From: Chloroflexota bacterium
Lineage (GTDB): Bacteria > Chloroflexota > Dehalococcoidia > UBA2979
Direction of reading: 5' to 3'
Assembly (NCBI GenBank): GCA_002716405.1
Contig: PBBA01000007.1
Location: 66,148 to 102,957 of the forward strand
DNA length: 36,810 nucleotides
Part shown: positions 14,988 through 23,849 of the stretch, piece after piece
Position numbering within the stretch: the first letter of the stretch is position 1
Layout: each line of letters begins with the position of its first letter
Position numbers and translations under genes: made by a program
The notes under the pieces: generated by a model
The model's input: only the letters and a program-made list of their open reading frames with translations
Databases searched by the model: none
Told to the model about the DNA's origin: nothing

Positions 14988-16202
14988 TTAATTAGATCCA
15001 ATTGCTCCAGAATCACGCAATTGCTGAATTTTTTCATCACTCAAACCAATATCTGTAGTCAAAATCTCATCGGTATGTGCATCGAGAAGAGGTGCGTGTT
15101 CCAATGGCATTACACCATTCATCAGCAAAGGATTGCGCATGAGTTTCACTTCACCATTTATGGGGTGATCCACTGTTTGAATAAAATCGCGTTCAGTCAA
15201 ATGGGGATCTTTGAACAAATCCATTGTACTAAACACATAACTGGCAGGAACTCCAGCAGGTCCTAATATTCCCATCACTTCCTGCTTAGTTTTGGTTTTT
15301 GTCCAAGAAGCTATCTCTTCATACAGTAACGGCTGATTAGCTATTCGAGCGGCTTCTGTAGAGAATTTTTCATCGGTCAACAATTCAGATCTGTCCATAG
15401 CAACACATAATGCATCCCACATTTGTGAAGTAACGGTCATAATAAATACCCAATCATTATTATCTTCTGTGCCATCAAGTGAAGGAGCACAAGGATATGT
15501 AGAAGTAATTCCATTACCTTGATGAATACCTGTTCGAGGAGCAGCTTCCGTACCCCAAACATGCAATCCAACAGTCCTCATAAACATCGTAGTAGCTTCC
15601 TGCATGGATATCTCAATTTGTTGTCCGACACCAGTTTGTAATTTTTCTACGTATGCTGAAACAATACCCAATGCCATCTGAATACCTGTTCCTGAATCTG
15701 ACATCGTGGGGGCAGGTTTCATTGGCGGTCCATTCGGATCACCTGTAACCGAAAATGTTCCTGCAGATGCCTGAGCAACCCAATCATAACTATTGTAATT
15801 GGCGTAAGGGCCAGTCAAACCATATCCTTTGATTCTCGCATGAATAATTGAGGGGTTAATCGCAGAAAGAGTTTCGTAATCCAACCCTAATTTTTCAACA
15901 ACACCAGGTCCATAATTTTCGACAAAAACATCGTAGTGAGGAACCATATCAAGAAAAAGTTGACGACCTTCTTCGGATTTTAGGTTTATAACTACAGAAC
16001 GTTTATTACTGTTGTAATTTAAAAAATATTGCCTGACTTGTTCTTGGTTGACACCTTCACGACCGACTCCTCTACCAGGATCTCCAGTAGGAGGTTCAAT
16101 CTTAACTACATCTGCACCGAGCCAGGCTAAATATTGTGTACATGAAGTACCTGCTTCATATTGTGTCATGTCTAAAACACGCATCTGCGAAAGTGATCCC
16201 AT
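14988..16202 (-). CDS. CaiB/BaiF (family III) CoA-transferase
   Basis: A 404-aa family III CoA-transferase. The N-terminus has the standard MRVLDMTQYEAGTSCTQYLAWLGADVVKIEPP with DPGRG. The nucleophile that forms the mixed anhydride is Asp169 in MSDSGTGIQMALGI, in the expected place after the YDWVAQASAG segment. Such enzymes move CoA between carboxylic acids (formate/oxalate, carnitine, bile acids, mesaconate, 2-methylacyl compounds). Nothing identifies the acid. AAGGAAG lies about 8 nt before ATG 16202. It is the first gene of the minus-strand operon that goes on to the Ldh2 enzyme and selenoprotein, and is divergent from the MFS gene across 145 nt. Confidence 0.93.
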   Translation of the reverse strand: MGSLSQMRVLDMTQYEAGTSCTQYLAWLGADVVKIEPPTGDPGRGVGREGVNQEQVRQYFLNYNSNKRSVVINLKSEEGRQLFLDMVPHYDVFVENYGPGVVEKLGLDYETLSAINPSIIHARIKGYGLTGPYANYNSYDWVAQASAGTFSVTGDPNGPPMKPAPTMSDSGTGIQMALGIVSAYVEKLQTGVGQQIEISMQEATTMFMRTVGLHVWGTEAAPRTGIHQGNGITSTYPCAPSLDGTEDNNDWVFIMTVTSQMWDALCVAMDRSELLTDEKFSTEAARIANQPLLYEEIASWTKTKTKQEVMGILGPAGVPASYVFSTMDLFKDPHLTERDFIQTVDHPINGEVKLMRNPLLMNGVMPLEHAPLLDAHTDEILTTDIGLSDEKIQQLRDSGAIGSN

Positions 16203-16347
16203 TATGACTTCTTCCTTACATGCATCGTACTAGATCTGGTATTCTTCTGCCCGATCTCCATACAAAATTATTCATTTACGTAACATATAGTTTTCATTTT
16301 TTTACTTTATCACTCGCACACAAGATAACGATCGATAGGATAGAGCG
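16203..16347. promoter_or_regulatory. Divergent intergenic region between CoA-transferase and MFS genes
   Basis: This 145-nt AT-rich gap must hold both promoters. On the plus strand, a TTTACT-17-GATAAC pair ends about 20 nt before ATG 16348, but it is a poor consensus match. I see no convincing minus-strand pair and no strong dyad. Confidence 0.4.
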
Positions 16348-17565
16348 ATGCAAGCTATAGAAAATGTCCAACAATTTAAAATTAGCTCCCTCACTAATAG
16401 TGTTTATATCCCCACAATATTCATATCAATCGGTCAAGGTGCAGTTCTCGCATTTGTTCCACTTTTCGCAAAAGATCTAGGAGGTTCTATAGCTATTGCT
16501 GGGTTGGTGTTTGCAATGCGTGGATTAGGAATTGTTCTTTTTGATATGCCTGCTGGGTTAATATTAGACAAAATGGGGCAACGTAAATCACATCTACTTG
16601 CCGTATTTTTCATTGCAATATCTGCTTTAGGTATTGCATTTAGTCAAAACATTCTTCATTTATCTATTTCAGTATTTGCATTTGGCGCTGCAACTGCTTT
16701 GTGGATGTTAGCGAGATTAAGTTTCGTTTCAGAAATTACTCCTGTGCATCAACGTGGCCGAGCAATTGCATTGATAGGTGGTTCACATAGAATTGGTAAT
16801 TTTGCTGGACCAATTATGGGAGGATTCATTGCACAATATTCCAGTTTTATTGAAGTAATGTTAGTTCTATTTGTTGGTGCAGTCGGAGCTCTAATTATGA
16901 TTTCTATTCATCTCCCACATTTAGAAAGCTCTTCCAACACAATTATTGAAAAAAATAACAATTACTTCATAGAAGTATTTAAAGAGTATAAATATATATT
17001 TTTAACAGCTGGTATAGCTATGCTTTTGTTACAAGTTTTACGACAAACCCGTTTAGTGCTACTCCCATTATGGAGCGACTCAATCGGTCTTGAACCAAAA
17101 GACATAGGATTGATAATTGGGCTCAGTTCTGCAGTCGATATGTCTTTATTTTTTCCAGTGGGTATCGCCATGGATCGTTTTGGAAGAAGATGGGCTGCGG
17201 GAACAAGTTTACTTTTGATGTCTTTCAGTATGGTTTTGATAATTTTTACAAATGATTTTTGGTCACTCATGTTAGTCGGGTTACTTTCAGGATTTGCTAA
17301 TGGTCTTGGATCAGGAATAGGTATGACACTAGGAGCAGATTTTGCACCACAACAAAAGCAAGGACAATTTTTAGGTATATGGAGATTCGTTACAGATATA
17401 GGTACTAGTAGCGGTCCATTTATTGTTGCAGGAATATCGGCCATTGCGACTTTAGGGATAGCATCGGCAAGTATCGGTCTCACTGGATTAATTGGAGTAT
17501 TACTCGTTTGGAAAAAAGTTCCAGAGACACTTAGGAACAAAAAAAATGACACTAAGCTATGGTAA
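16348..17565 (+). CDS. Major facilitator superfamily transporter
   Basis: A 405-aa polytopic membrane protein with about 12 hydrophobic helices split by a central hydrophilic loop (about 190-205, ESSSNTIIEKNNN). The A-loop signature DMPAGLILDKMGQRKS after helix 2 and its repeat in the second half (FPVGIAMDRFGRRWAAG) mark an MFS proton-driven permease, probably a drug/metabolite exporter. The substrate is unknown. AGGA lies 8 nt before ATG 16348. Its last 9 nt overlap the convergent M16 protease gene, so there is no room for a separate terminator. Confidence 0.88.
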   Translation: MQAIENVQQFKISSLTNSVYIPTIFISIGQGAVLAFVPLFAKDLGGSIAIAGLVFAMRGLGIVLFDMPAGLILDKMGQRKSHLLAVFFIAISALGIAFSQNILHLSISVFAFGAATALWMLARLSFVSEITPVHQRGRAIALIGGSHRIGNFAGPIMGGFIAQYSSFIEVMLVLFVGAVGALIMISIHLPHLESSSNTIIEKNNNYFIEVFKEYKYIFLTAGIAMLLLQVLRQTRLVLLPLWSDSIGLEPKDIGLIIGLSSAVDMSLFFPVGIAMDRFGRRWAAGTSLLLMSFSMVLIIFTNDFWSLMLVGLLSGFANGLGSGIGMTLGADFAPQQKQGQFLGIWRFVTDIGTSSGPFIVAGISAIATLGIASASIGLTGLIGVLLVWKKVPETLRNKKNDTKLW

Positions 17566-18897
17566 TAGTGACTCCACTGTAATTTCTTCTATAGGTGCAA
17601 AAGAAGTTATTTCTTCTCTGATCATTTCCCCATCACCAACAACTGCTATCGTCATTACTGATGGATCAAGGTATTGCTGTGCGGTTTTTTGAATATCCGA
17701 TGGCTCTAAGCTCACAACATGTGCAATATAATTTTTTGCCCATTCTTCATCTAAATTATGTAAATCCAAAAAGGCTAGCTGTCCTAAAATAGCTCCAGGC
17801 GTAGTATGTCGCATAATATAAGATCCAGAGACATAGTTTTTAATTCCATCAAGTTCTTCATTTGAAGGTTCTGTATCACGCATCAAATTGATTTCTTTGA
17901 AAATTTCCTCTATTGAAGCTCCAGTTACATTAGTTGTTACATCTGCAGTTTCAACCCAATAAGCACTCGTAGGATGCGAGGCTATCATGCTCCGAGGAGA
18001 ATACGTATAGCCTTTATCTTCGCGAATATTTAGTGTAATCCTTGAATAAAAAGATCCACCTAACAAAGCATTCATCACAGCTAATGGCACATAATTCGTA
18101 TCTTTTGGTGTTATGACGGGTAAACCAATAGCAAGCGTAGATTGTTCTGATTTTTTTCTATTAAGTAAGTGAATTTTTCGAGATGCATCCGGAAGGGTAC
18201 GCGCAATATGTTCACCTAAATCACCAGACCATTCACAAAAAGTATTTTCAATAGCATTCTTAAGAACATCCTTATCAAACATACCTGCAACATAGAGTTT
18301 TGTTTCATATGGATTAGCGAATTTTCTATAGGAATCACTTACATCTTGTATAGAAAAGGTATCAATTATTTCAGGAGTCGATAGTGTAAGTCCATACCCA
18401 GAATTGCCATATAGTGCTCGGCGAAAGGCAGCAGAAGCTAGCACCCCAGGTTGAACTTTCATCAACTCTAAATCGCGATGCATATCACCTCTTAGTCTTT
18501 CAAGTGAGTCTGTAGGAAAAAGTGGATTTATAGTAATGGCACCAATAAGTTCAATAAATTCTGCAGCAAATTCTGTAAGTACTGATCCTGTAATAGTCAG
18601 ATTATCGTCATGAACATTCACATCAAATCGACCACCTAATGACGCTGCTTTATCTGCAACTTGGTTACCATCTAAATCAGTTGTGCCTTCTTTAAGGTAA
18701 TCACTTATCAAGTGGTAAATTCCTACTTGTGTATTAAGTTCATCAGCAGAACCGAAGTTCATACTCAAAAGAAAATAAACTTTAGGTATGATTCCTACTT
18801 CAACAAATTCTACTTTGAGACCATTTGATGTTTGCCATTTATCAACTTGAGGCAAAACAAAAGGTTCTGGAGATGTTATTTTTGGTTCTGGAATCAT
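17557..18897 (-). CDS. M16 family peptidase, non-catalytic subunit
   Basis: A 446-aa M16B (pitrilysin-type) protein without the zinc motif. Where HxxEH should be, the sequence reads GIYHLISDYLKEGT, which keeps the helix but lacks the second His and the Glu. It retains the partner-type signature (YGNSGYGLTLSTPE) and the C-terminal domain, including LLGGSFYSRITLNIREDKGYTYSPRS, whose Arg/Tyr residues bind substrate backbone in such pairs. It would form a heterodimer with the catalytic subunit encoded just upstream; the ATGA overlap (18894-18897) couples their translation. There is no signal peptide, so it is cytoplasmic or exported by an unknown route. Confidence 0.9.
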   Translation of the reverse strand: MIPEPKITSPEPFVLPQVDKWQTSNGLKVEFVEVGIIPKVYFLLSMNFGSADELNTQVGIYHLISDYLKEGTTDLDGNQVADKAASLGGRFDVNVHDDNLTITGSVLTEFAAEFIELIGAITINPLFPTDSLERLRGDMHRDLELMKVQPGVLASAAFRRALYGNSGYGLTLSTPEIIDTFSIQDVSDSYRKFANPYETKLYVAGMFDKDVLKNAIENTFCEWSGDLGEHIARTLPDASRKIHLLNRKKSEQSTLAIGLPVITPKDTNYVPLAVMNALLGGSFYSRITLNIREDKGYTYSPRSMIASHPTSAYWVETADVTTNVTGASIEEIFKEINLMRDTEPSNEELDGIKNYVSGSYIMRHTTPGAILGQLAFLDLHNLDEEWAKNYIAHVVSLEPSDIQKTAQQYLDPSVMTIAVVGDGEMIREEITSFAPIEEITVESLLP

Positions 18898-20222
18898 GAT
18901 GTCTCCTGTGGTTGATTAGACATCTCGGGTATTATTTTTAAGATTGCACGCTTCGTAGATAGAATATATTCATTTGCTACATTGTAGATATCATCCACAG
19001 AAACAGCTCTAAACAAAGAATCAATTTCATTTACGCGTTCAGCATTTCCATCAATTATCGCAAAGGAAGCTAATAGATCTGCACGACCGAAACCAGGATA
19101 TGAACTTCCTGCAAAAATATCATAAAAAGAAGACCGAGTTTTCAAGGTAATTCTTTTTAAAATTTCAGACGAAATGCGTGTATTCAATACACTTTCAAGC
19201 ACTTGATCGAAAGACTGAAGTATTTCATCTGAGCTTGTTGTTTCATCATGAATTAAAGACGAAGTCCATAGCAAAGGTGTACGTGCATTAAACATATGTC
19301 CTAAAAAATTAATTCCCCCGCCTATATGACCCGTCAATCCTTTTTTTACTACCAATTCTTGATGAAGCAGTGAATCATCACCCTGTAACAACAATTGATC
19401 TAAAAGTCCCATTGCAAAATACAGTGGTGAATTTCGATGTGGTACTTGGTAAGAAATAGCTAAGGCTGGCTTAGTGGCTAATGGATCATTTTTTTCAAAA
19501 ACACGTTCATTAGTCCATTCAGGTTCATCCATATTTGGAATTTCGGGTGGTGTTACAGATGGAATATCAGAAAAGTATTTTTCTGACATTCTAACAGCAT
19601 CATCAACATCAAAGTCACCCACTATAACCAAAGCTGCATTCGAAGGAGAATAGTAATTTTTAAAAAATGTATTAACATCCTCTAAGTTTGCGGCATCCAG
19701 ATCAATCATGTCGCCATAGCCATTGTGAGAATTATGCCAATTGTTCCAAGCTAATCCAGGCATATCAATCCATGGGAAACTTCCATACGGCTGATTAAGT
19801 ACATTGACGCGTATTTCATTTTTTACGACATCTCTTTGATTATCTAATTCAGCATCAGTAATTTTTGGACCACGCATGCGATCTGCTTCCATCCACAGAG
19901 CTAATTCAAGAGTGTGCTTAGGGAGTACCTCCCAATAATTTGTAAAATCTGTACGCGTTGAGCCATTTAGCGTGCCTCCATTTTCTTGTACACGCTTAAC
20001 CAACTCCATTTTTTCCATTTGTGCTGAACCTTGGAACATCAAGTGTTCAAATAAATGTGCAAATCCTGTTCTGCCTTGAGGTTCTAACCTCATTCCAACA
20101 TGATAATAAACAGCTACAGTTACAATAGGTGCAGTATTATCAGGAGAAAGAATTATTTTTAAACCATTCTCGAGTGTGTGCTGATGAATTGGAATTTTTA
20201 AATCTAATGACTGGTAAGACAT
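18894..20222 (-). CDS. M16 family zinc peptidase, catalytic subunit
   Basis: A 442-aa M16B metallopeptidase. The inverted zinc motif HxxEH is complete: His56-Leu-Phe-Glu59-His60 (GFAHLFEHLMFQGS), with the third ligand Glu expected in the helix NQRDVVKNEIR (about 130-140). Arg/Tyr residues for the partner face are less well kept, in line with division of labour between the two subunits. Members degrade peptides and transit or signal sequences. Start ATG 20222 is only 30 nt after the antiporter stop on the same strand, with a weak ribosome binding site. Confidence 0.93.
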   Translation of the reverse strand: MSYQSLDLKIPIHQHTLENGLKIILSPDNTAPIVTVAVYYHVGMRLEPQGRTGFAHLFEHLMFQGSAQMEKMELVKRVQENGGTLNGSTRTDFTNYWEVLPKHTLELALWMEADRMRGPKITDAELDNQRDVVKNEIRVNVLNQPYGSFPWIDMPGLAWNNWHNSHNGYGDMIDLDAANLEDVNTFFKNYYSPSNAALVIVGDFDVDDAVRMSEKYFSDIPSVTPPEIPNMDEPEWTNERVFEKNDPLATKPALAISYQVPHRNSPLYFAMGLLDQLLLQGDDSLLHQELVVKKGLTGHIGGGINFLGHMFNARTPLLWTSSLIHDETTSSDEILQSFDQVLESVLNTRISSEILKRITLKTRSSFYDIFAGSSYPGFGRADLLASFAIIDGNAERVNEIDSLFRAVSVDDIYNVANEYILSTKRAILKIIPEMSNQPQETS

Positions 20223-20251
20223 AAACTTTATTCTCTGTAACTATTCTAACT

Positions 20252-22069
20252 CTATTCTATCGCCATCAATTCGTCACGAGCACCATGTACAGCGTCAATA
20301 CGACCAAAAAGTAAAATTCGATCACCTCGCACCAAGGCAGTGCCGCCATGTGGTACTAAATCTTCACCTTGTCGTTGTAACAATAAAATCAACACACTCT
20401 CAGGTAATCCTAAATCTCTTATCTTTCTTTTGTCCAATCCACTACCTATAGGAACGTCAATAATTACCCTATCACCAGTACCGAAAGCTTCTGTTAATAA
20501 TGGTGCAGCAATGCGATCTAACATAGCTTGCGAAAGCGCCATTTCAACATCTACAGTTTCAATTCTTGATTGTTCGAAAGCACTCACTACATCTGTACTA
20601 GTGGCATGTGCGTATACTTTTGCATCCGGGCTCGCTGCACGTAAATATTGACAGAACAGAAGGTTTGTTTCATCACTGTCAGTGGTACCAACTGCAATTG
20701 CAACATTCGATGCTCCTGCAGTATCAAGTATTCTTACATCTGTAACCTCAGCTTTAATTATTTCGAGACCTTCTTTTTGTGCTTGTAAAACTAAATCAGG
20801 ATCATTATCAATAAGAGTAACATCATATCCTCGTTCTACTAACTGGTGTCCGACACGACAAGCAACAGGGTTTGCACCTGCAATTATAGCTTTCATAGCT
20901 TTTACTCCTAACAATTTTGCAACGATACCCGCATAAGTTGACTGTATCCCTACTGTAAGAAATACCGTCAAGAACACCAAGGCAGTCAAGGTGTCACCGT
21001 ACTGTTCAGGACCAAGAATTTCACTTGCAAAAGCAGCTAAAGCTGCTGCCACAACACCTCTTGGACCAATCAAACTAATATATGTTTTTTCACGAAATGA
21101 TAAATCTGATTTAATTGCTGAAACAAAGACAGTTATAGGACGAATAACTAGCATAAGACATGCACAAACTATAAATCCATAAGGCCATAAGTCTCGAACT
21201 GCGTTTAAATCAACAGTGGCAACAGCAAGTATATAGACGGCACCAATAAGCATTTTAGATAAATCATCTTCAAATGAACGTACTTGCCCAGAATGCGGGA
21301 TATGCTTTGATGCAAGAATTATCCCCATTACAGCCATTGCAGCAAGGCCAGAGTGTGCAAGCATGTTTTCGGAAACAGCAAAAGTAGTTACGCTCATTCC
21401 AAGCAGTAATAAGGTAGTTTCAATTGGTTCAATATCTCGATAGATCTTAAGCACCAAAAGTACGCCAATTGCTCCAAGTATTCCAATTAGTACTCCACCT
21501 ATTAGGCGAGTTGGAGCAAAAAATAAAATTGTAGTTTCTGGACCAAATAAAACAATATCCAATGCGACAATTGAAATAATTGCTCCAATAGGGTCAACTA
21601 AAACAGCTTCACCCATTAATACAGCCCTTACACGGTCATTAATTCGAACTTGCCTAACAAGTGGAGCAATGACTGTCGGTCCTGTAACAGCAACTAGAAC
21701 ACCAAATAATGCTGCAGTACGCCATGGAAGAATTTCGAAATATCCGACTACTAAAGCACTCAAAGTTGCAGAAATTATAAATCCAATTGTCAACAAATTT
21801 CTTACAACACCACCTACACGCCTTAAGTAAGGGACATCTATTGAAAAGGCACCTTCAAAGACAATGATGGCAACCAAAATTTCAAGGCTGAACCGAAAAA
21901 TTTCTCTAAAATCTGAAGGAGACACAAGATCAAGAAAAGAAGGTCCAGCGATTATTCCAATAATTAAGAAAATTAATACAGAAGGTAATCTAACTTTTCT
22001 AGAAAGAATAATTGTAATGGCAACTGCAAATCCGATAACACCTAAAGCTGATAAAAGTGCCTGTTCCAA
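20252..22069 (-). CDS. CPA-type sodium (potassium)/proton antiporter with RCK/TrkA domains
   Basis: A 605-aa protein. The first ~395 residues hold 11-13 membrane helices of the cation:proton antiporter (NhaP/KefB-like) fold, with ILVAIIVFEGAFSID and the exchange-core segment VAVTGPTVIAPLVRQV. About 400-505 is a Rossmann TrkA-N domain (AIIAGANPVACRVGHQLVERGYDVTLIDNDP) that binds NAD(H) or nucleotides. The last ~80 residues (RVIIDVPIGSGLDKRKIRDLG...) form a TrkA-C ligand domain. It would extrude Na+ or K+ in exchange for protons across the plasma membrane under nucleotide control. The fused regulator makes a separate ktrA-type subunit unnecessary. Start ATG 22069; divergent from the ABC-F gene over 129 nt. 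Confidence 0.92.
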   Translation of the reverse strand: MEQALLSALGVIGFAVAITIILSRKVRLPSVLIFLIIGIIAGPSFLDLVSPSDFREIFRFSLEILVAIIVFEGAFSIDVPYLRRVGGVVRNLLTIGFIISATLSALVVGYFEILPWRTAALFGVLVAVTGPTVIAPLVRQVRINDRVRAVLMGEAVLVDPIGAIISIVALDIVLFGPETTILFFAPTRLIGGVLIGILGAIGVLLVLKIYRDIEPIETTLLLLGMSVTTFAVSENMLAHSGLAAMAVMGIILASKHIPHSGQVRSFEDDLSKMLIGAVYILAVATVDLNAVRDLWPYGFIVCACLMLVIRPITVFVSAIKSDLSFREKTYISLIGPRGVVAAALAAFASEILGPEQYGDTLTALVFLTVFLTVGIQSTYAGIVAKLLGVKAMKAIIAGANPVACRVGHQLVERGYDVTLIDNDPDLVLQAQKEGLEIIKAEVTDVRILDTAGASNVAIAVGTTDSDETNLLFCQYLRAASPDAKVYAHATSTDVVSAFEQSRIETVDVEMALSQAMLDRIAAPLLTEAFGTGDRVIIDVPIGSGLDKRKIRDLGLPESVLILLLQRQGEDLVPHGGTALVRGDRILLFGRIDAVHGARDELMAIE

Positions 22070-22170
22070 TATTATTCTTTCTAGAGACTAATAAATATTA
22101 GCGTCAATTACATATAAGAAGGTGATGAATTTAGTTGAATAATTTAGATTAATTTAACACTTAGCTGACT

Positions 22171-22206
22171 TAGCGCATAGTTACCTCGTGAGGTAACTAT
22201 GCGCTA
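22171..22206 (+). promoter_or_regulatory. Perfect 16-bp inverted repeat over the ribosome binding site and first start codon of the ABC-F gene
   Basis: TAGCGCATAGTTACCT (22171-22186), a CGTG loop, then the exact reverse complement (22191-22206). As RNA this is a very stable 16-bp hairpin. The candidate Shine-Dalgarno GTGAGG (22188-22193) and the ATG at 22199 both lie inside it. It could control translation initiation. As DNA it could instead be an operator. There is no T-run after it, so it is not an ordinary terminator. Confidence 0.7.
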
Positions 22207-23812
22207 TGCTATCAAAATGTTTTACGCAGAAAATGTACTAAAAAGTTTTAATGGAAATGAAATACTTTCGAGTGTTTCATTTACTATTGGTGACAATGAA
22301 AAGGTAGGCTTGGTAGGTCCTAATGGATCTGGAAAATCAACACTATTAAGTATACTTGCTGGAGAACAATTTACTGACAATGGAAATGCAGGTTTTCGAG
22401 GAAATGAAATCGGCTTCTTAAAGCAAGAAACTATCACGAATTCTGAAAAAACTATTTCGGAAGAATTATGGGAATCATTTCCTGAAGCTTCTGAGATAGA
22501 AAATAGGCTTCAACAACTTTCACTTGAAATGTCTAAAGATAGCGAAAATTTAGACTCTCTAATCACAGAACAGGCAAAATTATTTGAGCGTTTTGAACAA
22601 TTAGATGGCTATCGAATTGACAAGCGAATAGGTCGTACTCTTGCAGGACTTGGCTTCAAAAATGACTCGCTCTTTCAAACATGTGGATCCTTCTCAGGTG
22701 GATGGCAAATGAGAATTGGGTTAGCTAAAATTTTAGTCCGCAGGCCAGACAATCTCATTCTTGATGAACCGACAAATCATCTCGACCAAAACTCACAAGA
22801 TTGGCTTGCAGAAGAGCTCACCGCATATCCGGGAACGGTATTATTGGTAACACATGATGGTGAGTTCCATGACCGCGTGGTTAACAAAGTATTTGAACTG
22901 CGTAACGGAAAAATCATTACATATACAGGAAACTACACTTCTTACCAAAAACAAAAAGCAGAACGGCTAGCAGCGCAAAGTAGTGCATTGAAACGTCAAG
23001 AAAAAGAAATTAACAAACAAGAAAAATTTATAGAACGATTCAGATCAAAAGCAACCAAAGCATCTCAAGTAAGAAGTCGTGAGAAGGCTTTAGATAAAAT
23101 TGCACCTCTTGAAAAAATTACTTCCGATTCAGAGGTTAATTTCAAATTTGACACAGCAACACGTACTGAACGTGATGTCTTAAAAGCACAAAGTATTGGC
23201 CATTCATACAACGGTAACGAAATAGTACTTATTGATGCCAACCTTCAGGTAGAACGTGGTGATAAAGTAATGTTCATTGGGCCAAATGGTGGTGGCAAAT
23301 CAACACTTTTAAAAATACTTGCTGGAGAAATTACACCTACCCATGGCGATATTTATTGGGCAAATAGGGCGGAACTAGGCTATTACGACCAACACCAAGA
23401 TGAAGCATTAGATTACGACCTCACTGTTTTAGAGGAAGTACAAACCGTCAATAAAGAACATGGTGATGGAGTATTAAGAAATATATTAGGAAATTTTTTA
23501 TTCCGCGGAGATGATGTTTTTAAATCTGTTTCAATCTTATCTGGAGGAGAAAGAAGTCGTTTAGCTTTGGCTAAATTTCTCATTAAACCTGGTAATGTCC
23601 TTCTCTTGGACGAACCTACAAATCATCTTGACCGAACTACACAGAGAAAATTGATTTCGGCACTTGAGAATTATGAAGGAACTGTTATTTGTGCCAGTCA
23701 TGATCGAGAGTTGTTAGACAAAGTGGCAACACGAGTAATAAAGGTTAATGATGGCGAATGTATTGAACTCAATGAATGGCATAATATTTCAGAAGTACTA
23801 ACATCCAAGTAA
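22199..23812 (+). CDS. ABC-F family ATP-binding protein (ribosome-acting)
   Basis: A 537-aa soluble protein with two ABC domains and no membrane segments. Domain 1: Walker A GPNGSGKST (40-48), signature FSGGWQMR, Walker B LILDEPTNHLD. Domain 2: GPNGGGKST, LSGGERSRLALAK, LLLDEPTNHLD. Between them is the charged linker (QSSALKRQEKEINKQ, KATKASQVRSREKAL) that in ABC-F proteins reaches the P-site tRNA. Members rescue or protect stalled or antibiotic-bound ribosomes; no resistance subtype can be assigned. Two starts are possible. ATG 22199 has a Shine-Dalgarno 5 nt upstream. ATG 22217 gives the family-like N-terminus MFYAENVLKSF but has no ribosome binding site. I keep 22199. First gene of an eight-gene plus-strand run. 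Confidence 0.9.
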   Translation: MRYAIKMFYAENVLKSFNGNEILSSVSFTIGDNEKVGLVGPNGSGKSTLLSILAGEQFTDNGNAGFRGNEIGFLKQETITNSEKTISEELWESFPEASEIENRLQQLSLEMSKDSENLDSLITEQAKLFERFEQLDGYRIDKRIGRTLAGLGFKNDSLFQTCGSFSGGWQMRIGLAKILVRRPDNLILDEPTNHLDQNSQDWLAEELTAYPGTVLLVTHDGEFHDRVVNKVFELRNGKIITYTGNYTSYQKQKAERLAAQSSALKRQEKEINKQEKFIERFRSKATKASQVRSREKALDKIAPLEKITSDSEVNFKFDTATRTERDVLKAQSIGHSYNGNEIVLIDANLQVERGDKVMFIGPNGGGKSTLLKILAGEITPTHGDIYWANRAELGYYDQHQDEALDYDLTVLEEVQTVNKEHGDGVLRNILGNFLFRGDDVFKSVSILSGGERSRLALAKFLIKPGNVLLLDEPTNHLDRTTQRKLISALENYEGTVICASHDRELLDKVATRVIKVNDGECIELNEWHNISEVLTSK

Positions 23813-23849
23813 TTATAATTTTAGTACATATGAACCAATAGGAAAAAAG

